This document shows positions 32,786 to 42,024 of a DNA stretch of 64,000 nt, piece after piece. The DNA lies in NCBI GenBank assembly GCA_020634575.1, contig JACKBM010000009.1, forward strand, positions 62,001 through 126,000, given 5' to 3'. Positions within the stretch are counted from its first letter, which is position 1. Each line of letters opens with the position of its first letter. Origin of the DNA: Ardenticatenales bacterium (GTDB taxonomy: Bacteria > Chloroflexota > Anaerolineae > Promineifilales > Promineifilaceae). Below the pieces are notes generated by a model. It did no database searches and was not told the origin of the DNA. It saw only the letters and a program-made list of their open reading frames with translations. The position numbers and the translations under genes were made by a program.

Positions 32786-33142
32786 ATGCCTGCCCTGCTC
32801 CTTGTCGCCATCCGCTTCTTCCGCGCCATTTACAAAGGGCTGCAGCAGCCTGAGTTTCAGGCCCTGAGCCTGTCCGTTGTGACCATCCTGGTCGCCGGCG
32901 TCTGGTTTTATATGCGTTATGAAGGGTGGTCGTTGGTGGATGCGCTCTATTTTTGCGTGATTACACTAACCACTGTCGGTTATGGTGATTTCAGCCCGCA
33001 GACTCAGATCGGTAAAATTTTTACCGTCTTCTACATTCTGTTGGGCCTGGGCCTGCTGGCCGCCTTCATCGGCGCCCTGGCCCAACATGCCACCCCTGGC
33101 GATGCCGCGAGCCGGCGTCAGCAAAATAATTCCGAAGAATAA
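32786..33142 (+). CDS. Two-TM potassium channel
   Basis: This 118-residue membrane protein has helices at about 30-47 and 78-98 with a pore loop between. The selectivity filter TLTTVGYGD is intact. It has no cytosolic RCK domain, so it is a minimal KcsA-like channel (Ion_trans_2). AGGA lies 8 nt before the ATG. It follows the peptidase by 19 nt and precedes murJ by 57 nt, suggesting one envelope-related operon. Confidence 0.9.
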   Translation: MPALLLVAIRFFRAIYKGLQQPEFQALSLSVVTILVAGVWFYMRYEGWSLVDALYFCVITLTTVGYGDFSPQTQIGKIFTVFYILLGLGLLAAFIGALAQHATPGDAASRRQQNNSEE

Positions 33143-33199
33143 TGGCCACTGCGCTGGCAATAGTTGGCGCACCAGGCACCCTCCTCTACAATCCAGCGG

Positions 33200-34813
33200 A
33201 TGAATCGCGCCCGCTACCTGCTGCAATCCACGCTACTGGTCATCATATTTCTGGGCCTGGGCAAAGTAACTGGTTTTGTGCGTTTGCTCCTGGTCAGCCA
33301 GGCTTACGGCACCGGCCGGGAAGCGGATGCTTTCACCTCAGCCAACCAGCTTCCGGAAGTATTTATTGTCCTGATTGCCGGCGGCGCCCTGGCGGCGGCA
33401 TTTATCCCCGTCTACAGCCAATATCTGACCAGTGATCGCCAGCGAGAAGCGGCTCAGCTGGCCAATACCATCATCACCCTGGTCATCTGCCTCCTGGGCA
33501 CCATCGCCCTGCTGGGCGCCATTTTCGCCCCCTGGCTGACCCGCACCATCATGGTGCCGGACTACGATCCGGAACTACAGGCGCTAACGGCCAGCCTGAT
33601 GCGCGTCATCTTAATTCAGACGGTCTTGTTTGGGGTCAGCGGCGTCCTCAGCAGCATCCTCAACGCCAATCAGCATTTTGCCCTGCCTGCCCTGGCGCCA
33701 ATTGCTCTGGATATTGGTTATCTGGTCGGGCTGTTTGCCCTGACACCAACTATGGGCATTCACGGGCTGGCCTGGGGGACGGTGTTGGGCGGCCTATTGC
33801 ACATCTTGATCCAGTTGCCTGGCTTGCGGCGCTATCGGTTTCGCTACCGGCCGGATGCCCGCCTGGTTCGCTTCGGCCTGGCCGAGATTGGGCGGCAGAT
33901 CCGTCATTTTGGCCAGCGCCTGGAGTTGGGCGGATCCGGCCGGACCGTCGAGGGCGGCGTGCGTGAGATCATCTACCTGATGGGACCGCGCATTGTGATG
34001 CTCAGCGCCATTCAGGCGGCGGACATCTTTGTGCTCCGCTTCGGCTCCGGGCTCGCGGAAGGCGCCGTCACCAGCTACTTCTACGGCTTCACGATCATGC
34101 AGCTGCCCGAAACGTTGCTGGGAACAGCCATCGCCATCGTCGTCTTCCCTACCATGGCCGAACTTTTCAATGAGCAGCGGCTGGCCGAGATGAAGGCGCT
34201 GGCCATCACGGCGCTGCGCATCATCTGGGTGCTGACGGTGCCAGCCGCCATTGCCCTGCTGATCGTGGGCAGACCGGCTATCCAGCTATTTCTGGAACGC
34301 GGCGCTTTCACGGCGCTGTCTACAGAGCTGGTGTATGCAACGGTGGCCATCTTCAGCCTGCGCATCGTAGCGGAGGCGACGGTGGAAATCGTGGCCCGGC
34401 TTTTTTACGCCCGGCACAATACGCGCACACCGATGATTACCTACATCGTCTGGTTTACCCTGAATGTCCTGCTGCTTTATCTATTGGTACCTTTGCTGGG
34501 CATTCGCGGCATGGCGCTGGCCAGTACAGCGGCGTTTACCGTGTTGGCGGTGTTGCTCTACTGGCTCAACCGGCGTGAGCTTGGCAGCCTGAGCAACGGC
34601 GAACTGGTCAGGACAGCTATTCGAGCCCTGGCGGCGGCAGCAGGCATGGCGGCGGCCATCTGGCTACTGGGCCGGCTACTTGGATCCGGGCTGTTGTTTC
34701 TGCTGGTGGCGGTACCGGCCGGTCTTGTCATCTATTTCGCTCTCAACCATCTCCTCGGCGGCCGCGAGATCCCCGAACTTCTCAGCCTCGTTCGCCAGCG
34801 ACGCTCTGCTTAA
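33200..34813 (+). CDS. murJ: Lipid II flippase MurJ
   Basis: This 537-residue protein has about 14 transmembrane helices and belongs to the MOP/MviN superfamily. It flips undecaprenyl-linked peptidoglycan precursor across the membrane. The N-terminus carries the family patterns KVTGFVRLLLVSQAYGTG, EADAFTSANQLPE and GGALAAAFIPVYS. I chose the ATG at 33200 because the conserved first helix starts there; an ATG at 33164 would add 12 residues. The gene follows a wall peptidase and a channel. Confidence 0.9.
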   Translation: MNRARYLLQSTLLVIIFLGLGKVTGFVRLLLVSQAYGTGREADAFTSANQLPEVFIVLIAGGALAAAFIPVYSQYLTSDRQREAAQLANTIITLVICLLGTIALLGAIFAPWLTRTIMVPDYDPELQALTASLMRVILIQTVLFGVSGVLSSILNANQHFALPALAPIALDIGYLVGLFALTPTMGIHGLAWGTVLGGLLHILIQLPGLRRYRFRYRPDARLVRFGLAEIGRQIRHFGQRLELGGSGRTVEGGVREIIYLMGPRIVMLSAIQAADIFVLRFGSGLAEGAVTSYFYGFTIMQLPETLLGTAIAIVVFPTMAELFNEQRLAEMKALAITALRIIWVLTVPAAIALLIVGRPAIQLFLERGAFTALSTELVYATVAIFSLRIVAEATVEIVARLFYARHNTRTPMITYIVWFTLNVLLLYLLVPLLGIRGMALASTAAFTVLAVLLYWLNRRELGSLSNGELVRTAIRALAAAAGMAAAIWLLGRLLGSGLLFLLVAVPAGLVIYFALNHLLGGREIPELLSLVRQRRSA

Positions 34814-35056
34814 GAAAACTGGGCCGCAACTGGCGCAAATTGTCGCCACGACCTGCGCGAGAAACAGGCTGGGCGCGACGAAGTATTGGCGCCTTTAGCG
34901 GCCAAGTGTCGCCTGCCCGAACCAATTTGCAGATCTCGTGTCGGCAAAACGGCTTGAACAACGTTGAGTGTAGCAAACGCGCGGCCCCAAAAATGGCACC
35001 TCGGTCCTGACAATAGCGACACAATCAGGCGAAAAGTTGATTGCAAGATTTTCCCT
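34814..35056. other. Non-coding stretch upstream of recA
   Basis: I see no convincing gene, repeat or structured RNA in these 243 nt between murJ and the recA control region. Base composition is similar to flanking DNA. Confidence 0.5.
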
Positions 35057-35068
35057 GAACGACTGTTC
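35057..35068. promoter_or_regulatory. Putative LexA box (SOS operator) of recA
   Basis: GAACGACTGTTC matches GAAC-N4-GTTC, the core of the Gram-positive-type LexA box. It lies 10 nt upstream of the recA -35 box and 88 nt before the start codon. Confidence 0.7.
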
Positions 35069-35078
35069 AATTTTGCTA

Positions 35079-35107
35079 TTGACACCTCAGAACAGGCGTG
35101 CTAAACT
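35079..35107 (+). promoter_or_regulatory. recA promoter
   Basis: TTGACA (35079-35084) and TAAACT (35102-35107) are 17 nt apart, with an upstream TG that makes an extended -10. It lies 49 nt before the recA ATG. Confidence 0.75.
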
Positions 35108-35156
35108 ACGGCCGTGATAGAACAAACAAGCTATTCCATAAGGAGCAGATAGAAAC

Positions 35157-36209
35157 ATGGCCGGTAAAAACGGGAAGGATAATTCATTAAAGAGCACCCT
35201 GGATTCCATCAGCAAGCGCTTCGGTGAAGGAGCAATTATGCGGCTGGGTGAAGCAGCGGAAATGCAGGTCGAAGCAATTCCAACGGGCTGCCTTAGCCTG
35301 GATATTGCCCTTGGCGTCGGCGGCGTGCCGCGTGGGCGCGTCATTGAAATTTATGGCCCGGAGAGCTCCGGCAAGACGACGCTTTGCCAGCACATCATCT
35401 CCGAAGCGCAGCGACTGGGCGGGACCTGCGCCTTTATCGATATGGAACATGCCCTGGATCCTCTTTACGCGGAACGGCTCGGTGTTGATATCGACAATCT
35501 TTATGTTTCCCAGCCGGATACGGGTGAGCAGGCGCTGGAAATTGCCGATGCCCTGATCCGCTCCGGCACCATGGACGTTGTGGTGGTGGACTCGGTAGCG
35601 GCGCTGGTACCCCGGGCTGAAATCGAGGGCGAGATGGGTGATAATCACCCCGGCCTGCAAGCCCGTCTGATGTCTCAGGCGCTGCGTAAACTCTCCGGTG
35701 TTATCAAGCAGACCAATACCTGTGTCATCTTTACCAACCAGCTGCGTCACAAGATCGGCGTCATGTTTGGTAACCCTGAGACCACCAGCGGCGGCAACGC
35801 CCTGAAGTTTTATGCCTCTGTGCGGCTGGACATCCGGCGCATTCAAAGTATTAAGTCAGGTGGTGACGTTATTGGTAACCGCACCCGGGTGAAGGTGAAG
35901 AAGAATAAGGTTGCCCCGCCTTTCAAGGAATGTGAGTTCGACATCATGTATAACCAGGGCATCTCCCGCTCCGGTGATGTGCTTGACCTGGCCGTGGAGC
36001 TCAACATTGTTGACAAGCGCGGCGCTTACTTCCGCTATAATGATCTGCTTCTCGGCCAGGGCCGGGAAAACGCCAAAGTCTTTTTGGAAGAGAATGTCGC
36101 CATCATGGATGAGCTGGAAAACCTGTGCCGAAATGAGACCGGTGCAGGCGCTGCCACCGTCTTCGCTAGCAATGGCGATGACGAAATGGAACCGGAAGTT
36201 GATTTCTAA
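35157..36209 (+). CDS. recA: Recombinase RecA
   Basis: This 350-residue recombinase carries out strand exchange and activates LexA self-cleavage. P-loop GPESSGKT is at 67-74, Walker B is [10 protein letters not shown], the L1/L2 region includes [20 protein letters not shown], and the C-terminal tail is acidic ([10 protein letters not shown]). Length is typical. AAGGAG lies 9-10 nt before the ATG. A LexA box and a good promoter lie upstream, so it is likely SOS-induced. A hairpin at 36240-36294 follows. Confidence 0.98.
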   Translation: MAGKNGKDNSLKSTLDSISKRFGEGAIMRLGEAAEMQVEAIPTGCLSLDIALGVGGVPRGRVIEIYGPESSGKTTLCQHIISEAQRLGGTCAFIDMEHALDPLYAERLGVDIDNLYVSQPDTGEQALEIADALIRSGTMDVVVVDSVAALVPRAEIEGEMGDNHPGLQARLMSQALRKLSGVIKQTNTCVIFTNQLRHKIGVMFGNPETTSGGNALKFYASVRLDIRRIQSIKSGGDVIGNRTRVKVKKNKVAPPFKECEFDIMYNQGISRSGDVLDLAVELNIVDKRGAYFRYNDLLLGQGRENAKVFLEENVAIMDELENLCRNETGAGAATVFASNGDDEMEPEVDF

Positions 36210-36239
36210 TTTCTAAGTTTCTTCTGCCCTATTGGTTTA

Positions 36240-36294
36240 GGTGCAGCAGCCCAAAGCGCCAGCTCTGCCCGACTGGTATGCTGGCTGCTGCACC
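36240..36294 (+). terminator. Hairpin after recA
   Basis: GGTGCAGCAGCC (36240-36251) and GGCTGCTGCACC (36283-36294) form a perfect 12-bp stem, with an inner loop that can fold further. It is followed by CAACAGTTTCCCTC, a weak T tract. It probably ends recA transcription. Confidence 0.6.
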
Positions 36295-36408
36295 AACAGT
36301 TTCCCTCTCCCAGACCTCCTCACAAAGGCCTATCAACTGCACCTGGCCAACCTTGCTTTTGCTTCATTTCAGCTAGGGAATTAGTACTTATATTCGTGCG
36401 TTTTTGCG

Positions 36409-36436
36409 TTGACAGGACCCACTCTGTTGCTATAAT
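36409..36436 (+). promoter_or_regulatory. Promoter of the S1-domain gene
   Basis: TTGACA (36409-36414) and TATAAT (36431-36436) are 16 nt apart with a TGC just before the -10. Both boxes match consensus, so it should be a strong constitutive promoter. It leaves a leader of about 120 nt. Confidence 0.85.
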
Positions 36437-36521
36437 AACAATTCGGTTTGAGAAATTTTTAACAATCGCAAACCAATCCCCCTGCTCTGTTCCTCATAAC
36501 AAAGCAAGATGGAAATACCCC

Positions 36522-36546
36522 CGAGAGGCTACGCGTCCCCCTCTCG
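36522..36546 (+). promoter_or_regulatory. Leader hairpin next to the S1-gene ribosome site
   Basis: CGAGAGG (36522-36528) and CCTCTCG (36540-36546) form a 7-bp stem with an 11-nt loop, ending 3 nt before AGGAG (36550-36554). An RNA-binding S1 protein could bind here to control its own synthesis. This is inferred from position only. Confidence 0.4.
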
Positions 36547-36562
36547 CCTAGGAGATGTCGCT

Positions 36563-37357
36563 ATGGAAGAAAATACAAGTGCAGAAGTTACCACGGAAGA
36601 ACCAAAAGCTGAGGTAGCTGAAGTTGCCAAACCCACTAGCATCAACGATATTAAACGCAAAATGAAATTAACCGGTACCGTCAAACGGACCGAGCTTTAT
36701 GGCGCTTTCATTGATTTAGGCGTCGGTGTCGACGCCATCATTCATATTTCCCAACTTGGTGGCGGCCGTGTGAACCGCGTTGCCGACCAGATCAAGGTCG
36801 GCGATGAAGTGACTGTTTGGGTTGACAAAGTTGACCCCAGCCGTGGTCAAATCATCGTGACGATGGTCGCGCCGCTGGCCGTAGAATGGGAAGACCTGCA
36901 AGATGGTCAGGTCTACACTGGCAAAGTCACCCGCCTCGAGAATTTTGGCGCTTTTGTTGATATTGGGGCCGAAAAAGAAGGGCTGGTTCACGTCAGCGAG
37001 ATCAGCTACGACTATATCAAGCACCCATCAGAAACTCTGAAAGTTGGTGAAGAATACCAGGTCAAGGTGCTTGGTTTCAGCAAGAGAAAACGTCGCATCA
37101 ACCTCAGCGTCAAGGCACTACTTGAGCGCCCAGAATCTGAAGTCTCTATCGCCGATGCAGACTTCGAGGTTGAGGAAGAGGAAGTCTTCGAGGAAATGCC
37201 CAGCGCCATGGAAATTGCTATGCGCGCTGCCATGGGTGAAACTGTTTCCAGCATGAAAACGACCCGCGGACGGGGCAAACAGGGCCGCAAGCGCAAAGAC
37301 AAACTGCGCAATCAGCAGGAAGAGTTGCTCAACCGTACGCTGCAATACTCCAAGTAA
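36563..37357 (+). CDS. Two-domain S1 RNA-binding protein
   Basis: This 264-residue protein has two S1 OB-folds at about 30-100 (LTGTVKRTELYGAFIDLG, VDAIIHISQLG) and 113-185 (YTGKVTRLENFGAFVDIGAE, EGLVHVSEISYDY). The N-terminus is acidic and the C-terminus is Lys/Arg-rich (TTRGRGKQGRKRKDKLRN). It resembles short ribosomal protein S1-like or RpsA-related proteins rather than the six-domain S1. It probably binds mRNA or the ribosome. AGGAG 8 nt before ATG 36563 fixes the start. A strong promoter and terminator make it a single-gene transcript. Confidence 0.88.
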   Translation: MEENTSAEVTTEEPKAEVAEVAKPTSINDIKRKMKLTGTVKRTELYGAFIDLGVGVDAIIHISQLGGGRVNRVADQIKVGDEVTVWVDKVDPSRGQIIVTMVAPLAVEWEDLQDGQVYTGKVTRLENFGAFVDIGAEKEGLVHVSEISYDYIKHPSETLKVGEEYQVKVLGFSKRKRRINLSVKALLERPESEVSIADADFEVEEEEVFEEMPSAMEIAMRAAMGETVSSMKTTRGRGKQGRKRKDKLRNQQEELLNRTLQYSK

Positions 37358-37360
37358 ACA

Positions 37361-37389
37361 AAAGCCCCGGCCAAGGCCGGGGCTTTTTT
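37361..37389 (+). terminator. Intrinsic terminator of the S1-domain gene
   Basis: AAAGCCCCGGCC pairs with GGCCGGGGCTTT across a 2-nt loop and is followed by T residues to 37389. The A tract on the left gives a terminator that also works toward moeA on the other strand. Confidence 0.95.
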
Positions 37390-37421
37390 CATGTGCTTTT
37401 GTCTCGTTACTGGGTAGCCGC

Positions 37422-38678
37422 TTAACTGTCGCTGTCTATCATCATAGCCGCGAGGCGCGTACCGGCCGGTACCGCCGTCACCCCTTCTGGCACAATGAGC
37501 AATGCGTTGGCCTGCACGAGTGAGGTCATGATGTGCGACCCCTGGTCGCCTGTCGTTACTGCCTCATACACCCCTGGCTCAGGCTGCGACACGATGGCCC
37601 GCAAATAGCTCTCGCGCCCGTCGGACGATATTGACTCCAGCAGCGTGGCCTGAACTTCGGGCCGAAACAGGGCCTGCAGTCCGCTCATCTTGCGCAGGAC
37701 CGGCCGGACAAAGCGCTCAAAAGAGACCATGGCTGACACGGGGTTACCGGGTAGGCCAAAATAGGTGACGCCACCATAGGTGCCAAATGCCAGCGGCTTG
37801 CCCGGCCGCATCCGCACCCGCCAGAAGCGGACATCCCCGGACGCATCCAGTACCGCCTTCACCACATCATAGGCGCCGACGGAAACGCCGGCCGAGCTGA
37901 CAAAGAGATCCACGCCAGCGTCAAGACCCGCCTGCAACCGGTCGCGCACATCGACGAGGGTATCCCGGGCGATGCCCAACGGCACCGGTATCGCGCCGGC
38001 GGCCCGAACCTGGGCTTCCTGGGCGTAACCATTGCTATTGCGGATCTTGCCCGGTTGCAAGGGTTGATCGACATCGATGAGCTCATCGCCCGTGGCCAGG
38101 ATGCCGACACGCGGTTGGCGGACGACCTGAACTTCAGCCTGGCCAATAGAGGCCAGAACGCCAATTTCCTGCGGGCGCAATTGCTTACCGGCCGGTATGA
38201 TTTCTGCCCCAACCCGGATATCTTCGCCCGCCTGGCGCACATAATCACCCACGCCTACAGAGCGAAACAGTTGCACCTGTTCTGGTAACGGCCGGGCCTC
38301 GTCACGCCAGGCTTCATCGGTATCTTCAACCGGGATGACGGCATCAGCACCGGCCGGTAGCGGGGCACCCGTCATGATGCGCGCAGCACAACCCTCGCCC
38401 ACGACCACGTCAGGCACATGGCCGGCAGCCACATCGGCCACGACGCGTAGCAGGGCCGGATTGCCCCTGCTTGCGTCACTTACATCGGCCGCCCGTACAG
38501 CAAAACCATCCATTGCCGAGTTCGCAAATGGCGGCAGATTGTCGCGGGCAACGGCCGGTGCCGCTAACACTCGCCCTAATGCCTGTCCCAGCGGCACCAT
38601 CTCCGCCGGCAGCTGGGATACAGCGCCCAGGACCATCGCCAACGCGTCGGCGACTGTCAGGTATTCCTGCTGGCTCAT
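37422..38678 (-). CDS. moeA: Molybdopterin molybdenumtransferase MoeA
   Basis: This 418-residue enzyme inserts molybdate into adenylated molybdopterin, the last step of molybdenum cofactor synthesis. Family patterns include LPPFANSAMDGFAVRA, MTGAPLPAGADAVIPVEDT, RQPRVGILATGDELI, FVSSAGVSVGAYD and FGLPGNPVSAMVSFERFV. The start at 38678 overlaps the upstream HD-protein stop by 4 nt (ATGA), and longer readings would extend into that gene. No other Moco gene is in the window. Confidence 0.95.
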   Translation of the reverse strand: MSQQEYLTVADALAMVLGAVSQLPAEMVPLGQALGRVLAAPAVARDNLPPFANSAMDGFAVRAADVSDASRGNPALLRVVADVAAGHVPDVVVGEGCAARIMTGAPLPAGADAVIPVEDTDEAWRDEARPLPEQVQLFRSVGVGDYVRQAGEDIRVGAEIIPAGKQLRPQEIGVLASIGQAEVQVVRQPRVGILATGDELIDVDQPLQPGKIRNSNGYAQEAQVRAAGAIPVPLGIARDTLVDVRDRLQAGLDAGVDLFVSSAGVSVGAYDVVKAVLDASGDVRFWRVRMRPGKPLAFGTYGGVTYFGLPGNPVSAMVSFERFVRPVLRKMSGLQALFRPEVQATLLESISSDGRESYLRAIVSQPEPGVYEAVTTGDQGSHIMTSLVQANALLIVPEGVTAVPAGTRLAAMMIDSDS

Positions 38679-39283
38679 GCAGCTAGCCGCCCATCCAGTT
38701 CCAGGTAAGCCGCCTCGGCCTGCATCGCTGCCAGCACATTCGCGATGTGCTGCCAGAGCTCCAGCTTGCCAGCAAAACATGCCTGGCTGAAATCCTCAGT
38801 CACTTCAGCCACATGATCACGATCAACGCCACCGGCAAAGCGGCGATCTTTCCACTTCTTGCGAATTGAACTGATGGCAACATCGCGAAGGTCCCGGGAT
38901 GGCCGGACCAGGGCGGTGGCGATGATCAGGCCAGTGATCTCGTCGCTGGCCAGCAAGGCAAAATCAAGCGGCGTCTCGCGCTCCACGCCCGTCCCTTCCG
39001 TGTAATGCGATAGGATAGTCCGGATCGTTTCCTCATCAATGCCGCGCAGGCGGAGGATATCTGCCCCTTTGATGGGATGTTCATTCAAATTGGAATGGAT
39101 TTCCCAGTCAAAGTCGTGAAGCAGGCCAACTGCCTGCCAATAATCCTGGGTGGCTTCATCATGACCCAGGTGCGCCGCGTACCAGCGGGTCGCCAGGCCA
39201 ACGGCTTGCATATGGCGGCGCAACCCACCATCCTGCACAAATTCACAAACGATATTCCAGGCTGTCTCAGGTGTCAGTTCCAT
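38675..39283 (-). CDS. HD-domain phosphohydrolase
   Basis: This 202-residue protein has the HD signature in LRRHMQAVGLATRWYAAHLG and QAVGLLHDFDWE, with later aspartate in LLASDEITGLI. It resembles small HDIG/YedJ-like hydrolases acting on nucleotides or phosphate esters. The substrate is unknown. It is coupled to moeA by a 4-nt overlap. I chose the ATG at 39283 (MELTPETAW) because GGGG precedes it; 39316 is possible. Confidence 0.8.
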   Translation of the reverse strand: MELTPETAWNIVCEFVQDGGLRRHMQAVGLATRWYAAHLGHDEATQDYWQAVGLLHDFDWEIHSNLNEHPIKGADILRLRGIDEETIRTILSHYTEGTGVERETPLDFALLASDEITGLIIATALVRPSRDLRDVAISSIRKKWKDRRFAGGVDRDHVAEVTEDFSQACFAGKLELWQHIANVLAAMQAEAAYLELDGRLAA

Positions 39284-39355
39284 TTTTACCCCATAAACAA
39301 ACTGCGCCTGCCTCATGGCAAGCGCAGCGGTAATCCATTCACCGGCGCAAAAGCC

Positions 39356-40279
39356 TTATTCCGTGTTTTTGTCGCCGCCGCGGTTAGCCCCGCAGTCGCA
39401 ACCACCATTCTCATGCTTGGAGCAGCCTGCGGCCGCTTTCTTTTGCAGCGCTTCCAGCTCGTCGAGCGGCTCGAGTTCGTGTTTGAACACTTCGTAGCGC
39501 TCACCTTCAATGTCAACAATGACCGATTCACGCAGCGGGCGAACATCGCGCACCCGGCCTTCGCCATGCGGGGTGCCGACCCGCTTGTTGCGCTTGGGCA
39601 GCTCTTTGCGTGCCTCCACATACTGCTCGTATTCATAAACAAGGCAACAGCGCAGCCGGCCACACATGCCGGTGATTTCCTGCGGATTGAGCGATATGCC
39701 TTGCTCTTTGGCCATGCGGATGGAGACGGGACTAAACTCGGTCAAAAAGGTTGAACAGCAACGGGGACCGCCACAAGCGCCAAAGCCGCCCTGAATCTTG
39801 GCCACATCCCGCGGCCCAATCAGCTGCATTTCCACACGGGTACGGAACGCTTTGGCCAGGTTACCGCGCAGCCGGCCAAGGTCTAGTTTCTTGTCTTCGG
39901 TTGCGTAGTAGAAAATCAACCAGCTGCCGTCGTAGCTGTACTCAGCTTTGACAAACTTCACATCCTTCAGATTCAGACTGTGGGCCCGCTCCCGACAGGA
40001 GATAAGCGCATCCAGCTCTTTACCTTGCCAGACCTGCTTGAGAACCAGGTCGCGCGGGTTCGCCTTACGCATTATCGGGCGCAGCCCCTTGCGATGCTGT
40101 TTACTTTCCTCAATATACGAAATGACCTGGCCTAACTGACGGCCTCGCCTTGTTTCGACGATGACATGGTCGCCGGGCATGACCTCTTCGTCCTCGTTAA
40201 TCATAAAATGGTAAAGTTTGCCCAGCTTCTGAAAGCGCACCCCGACCACATTGCTGGTTTCCGCGGTGACTATAGTCAT
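39356..40279 (-). CDS. ricT: RicT/PSP1-domain protein
   Basis: This 307-residue PSP1-domain protein is related to RicT (YaaT), which in Bacillus forms the Fe-S Y-complex controlling RNase Y and sporulation. Clustered cysteines FGACGGPRCCSTFL and MCGRLRCCLVYEYEQY are the family hallmark and bind 4Fe-4S clusters in relatives. The C-terminus adds a Cys-rich tail (GCSKHENGGCDCG). GGAG in TTGGAGAAACTT supports the ATG at 40279; the longer start at 40357 lacks support. It may influence mRNA turnover. Confidence 0.92.
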   Translation of the reverse strand: MTIVTAETSNVVGVRFQKLGKLYHFMINEDEEVMPGDHVIVETRRGRQLGQVISYIEESKQHRKGLRPIMRKANPRDLVLKQVWQGKELDALISCRERAHSLNLKDVKFVKAEYSYDGSWLIFYYATEDKKLDLGRLRGNLAKAFRTRVEMQLIGPRDVAKIQGGFGACGGPRCCSTFLTEFSPVSIRMAKEQGISLNPQEITGMCGRLRCCLVYEYEQYVEARKELPKRNKRVGTPHGEGRVRDVRPLRESVIVDIEGERYEVFKHELEPLDELEALQKKAAAGCSKHENGGCDCGANRGGDKNTE

Positions 40280-40392
40280 AAGTTTCTCCAATTTGGCAAC
40301 CGGCCGGTCACCAATTGAGTGGTTCGTGACGTGTAGGTGCCTACCGCTACGCGGCAAGACAACTTCCTATTTTCCGGTTTCTAGGGTTTCTG

Positions 40393-40932
40393 TCAAATAG
40401 CGGGTGGGATGAAGCCGCTCGCAGACAGTTGCTCTACCAACTGGTCTGCAGCGTCAGCTGGCGCGAACCTGTCTGTGGCAATCTGGAATTCAGGGTTGAG
40501 AGGCGGTTCGTAATCAGCACCTGCCCCGGGGACTGTCGGCGCCTGCCCGGTGGCAGCCCGTGCATAAATCCCTTTAGGGTCACGCGCCCGGCAAACGGCC
40601 GGGTCACATTGAACCCAGACTTCGGCAAAGCGGCTGATGCTGGCCCGGGCCGTATCACGATAGCGGCGCTGGTTGGCCGTCGCGGCAATAAGCACATTGA
40701 CACCCTCACGGGCCAACCAGGCGGCCAGGGCACCAAAAACGCCATAGAGCCAATCCCGCTCTGCCGGACTGTAAGTTGGTTGCGGCGTCAGGAAGGCACG
40801 CAACTCATCAGAATCCAGCAGGACCACAGCGCAGCCACGGGCTCGCAAACGGTCCTGACACAGACGGGCCAGAGTCGTCTTGCCGGCAGCGGGCAAACCG
40901 GTAAACCAGAGTACAAAACCCGGCGCATTCAT
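40393..40932 (-). CDS. Adenylylsulfate-kinase-like P-loop kinase
   Basis: This 179-residue P-loop kinase has Walker A GLPAAGKTTLA at about 12-22 and the CysC-type patterns VVLLDSDELRAFLTP, VLIAATANQRRYRDTAR and RDPKGIYARAATG. CysC phosphorylates adenylylsulfate to PAPS. The substitutions here (LDSDELR in place of LDGDNIR) leave the substrate open; it may act on another small molecule. It overlaps the upstream APH-like gene by 4 nt. No sulfate-activation gene is nearby, which argues against assimilatory sulfate use. Confidence 0.75.
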   Translation of the reverse strand: MNAPGFVLWFTGLPAAGKTTLARLCQDRLRARGCAVVLLDSDELRAFLTPQPTYSPAERDWLYGVFGALAAWLAREGVNVLIAATANQRRYRDTARASISRFAEVWVQCDPAVCRARDPKGIYARAATGQAPTVPGAGADYEPPLNPEFQIATDRFAPADAADQLVEQLSASGFIPPAI

Positions 40933-42014
40933 GGAGCCGCCAGGTAGTCATTGATATGCTGCCAGTCAAAACTCGGCGCCGCCAGGACATTGTGAGCCAG
41001 GTTGAGCAACTTGTGACGGACCTCAGGGGCCATGGTCGGGTACCATTGCGGGCTGGCAAGAACCAGGATACGCCAGCTTATCCAGGGGGCCATCGCAGTC
41101 AATAGCGCCGGATCGTCGCGCTCAGCCAGGTAGCGCGTCCAGAATAGCTCGTACAGCTCGGCAAAGGGACCCGCCAGCCGGCCGGCCAGAGGCAGGCTAA
41201 AGAAGAGATAGTTGATCATCAAACAGCTGACATCATCAGCCGCCTCACCCCATTCGCCCCGGCTGCGATCCAGCAGATTAAATTCTACGCCGTCCGTAAA
41301 CAGGATATTGAAAGGGTGAAAATCGCCATGGACCTGGCACAGACGATCGGTCTGGTCCTTGAGGCGCCAACGCCACTCGTTGGCGGCCACTTCAATCTGG
41401 CGCAGGCGGGCTGGCGTGGCAATTTCATCTTCAGCTGCGTAGCTATCCGTCAGGCCCATGATCCCTTCGCCATCGCCGACAAGATCACGGAGACGGCGGC
41501 GCCAGAGGAGATCATCTTGATATTTTGTAGTGTGGATGGCGGCCAGGTAGCTGGCGAGGGCTTTGGCGCGGTCGCGGTCGAGGGGAGTTAACCGGCCGGT
41601 CTCCCCCACCCGGTGCAAATCCTCAGCGTAGGTTGTGCCCGGCGCAAAATCAGTCAACAGCAACAACTCTGCGGCTGCCGCCAGGGAATGCAGTTCGCCG
41701 TCCCGGTTCAAAAGCACCAGATCCCGGGCCCGAACATGCCGGGGTAGCTGATTGAAGGCATGGTAATCACGCCAGACCTCGGCCACCCGGTCTGACATGT
41801 TTTCACGGCCAAACCCATTGCGATTCACCCGTCGCAGAACTACTTCATCCGTATCAGCCCCGCAATGGTAGGTTACCCGAATTGGCTGGCCGTAGCCGAA
41901 TGCCTTGAGGGCAGCGGCGCCCTGGCCACCGCCCCCTAACGGCTCAATGGCAGCTATAGCTACCGGTCGCTGCCGGAGCCGCGTTAAGTACTGTGTTAAC
42001 GCGGACTCGTTCAC
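40929..42014 (-). CDS. Aminoglycoside-phosphotransferase-like kinase
   Basis: This 361-residue APH/ChoK-fold kinase has the catalytic loop VHGDFHPFNILF and the metal-binding aspartate in NLLDRSRGEWGEAADDV. The N-terminal lobe has LGGGGQGAAALKA and EVVLRRVNRNGFG. This family phosphorylates small molecules such as antibiotics, sugars and choline; the substrate is unknown. Its stop overlaps the CysC-like start by 4 nt, so the two kinases may act in sequence. The pair lies between ricT and uspA. Confidence 0.82.
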   Translation of the reverse strand: MNESALTQYLTRLRQRPVAIAAIEPLGGGGQGAAALKAFGYGQPIRVTYHCGADTDEVVLRRVNRNGFGRENMSDRVAEVWRDYHAFNQLPRHVRARDLVLLNRDGELHSLAAAAELLLLTDFAPGTTYAEDLHRVGETGRLTPLDRDRAKALASYLAAIHTTKYQDDLLWRRRLRDLVGDGEGIMGLTDSYAAEDEIATPARLRQIEVAANEWRWRLKDQTDRLCQVHGDFHPFNILFTDGVEFNLLDRSRGEWGEAADDVSCLMINYLFFSLPLAGRLAGPFAELYELFWTRYLAERDDPALLTAMAPWISWRILVLASPQWYPTMAPEVRHKLLNLAHNVLAAPSFDWQHINDYLAAP

Positions 42015-42024
42015 GGCGACTTAC

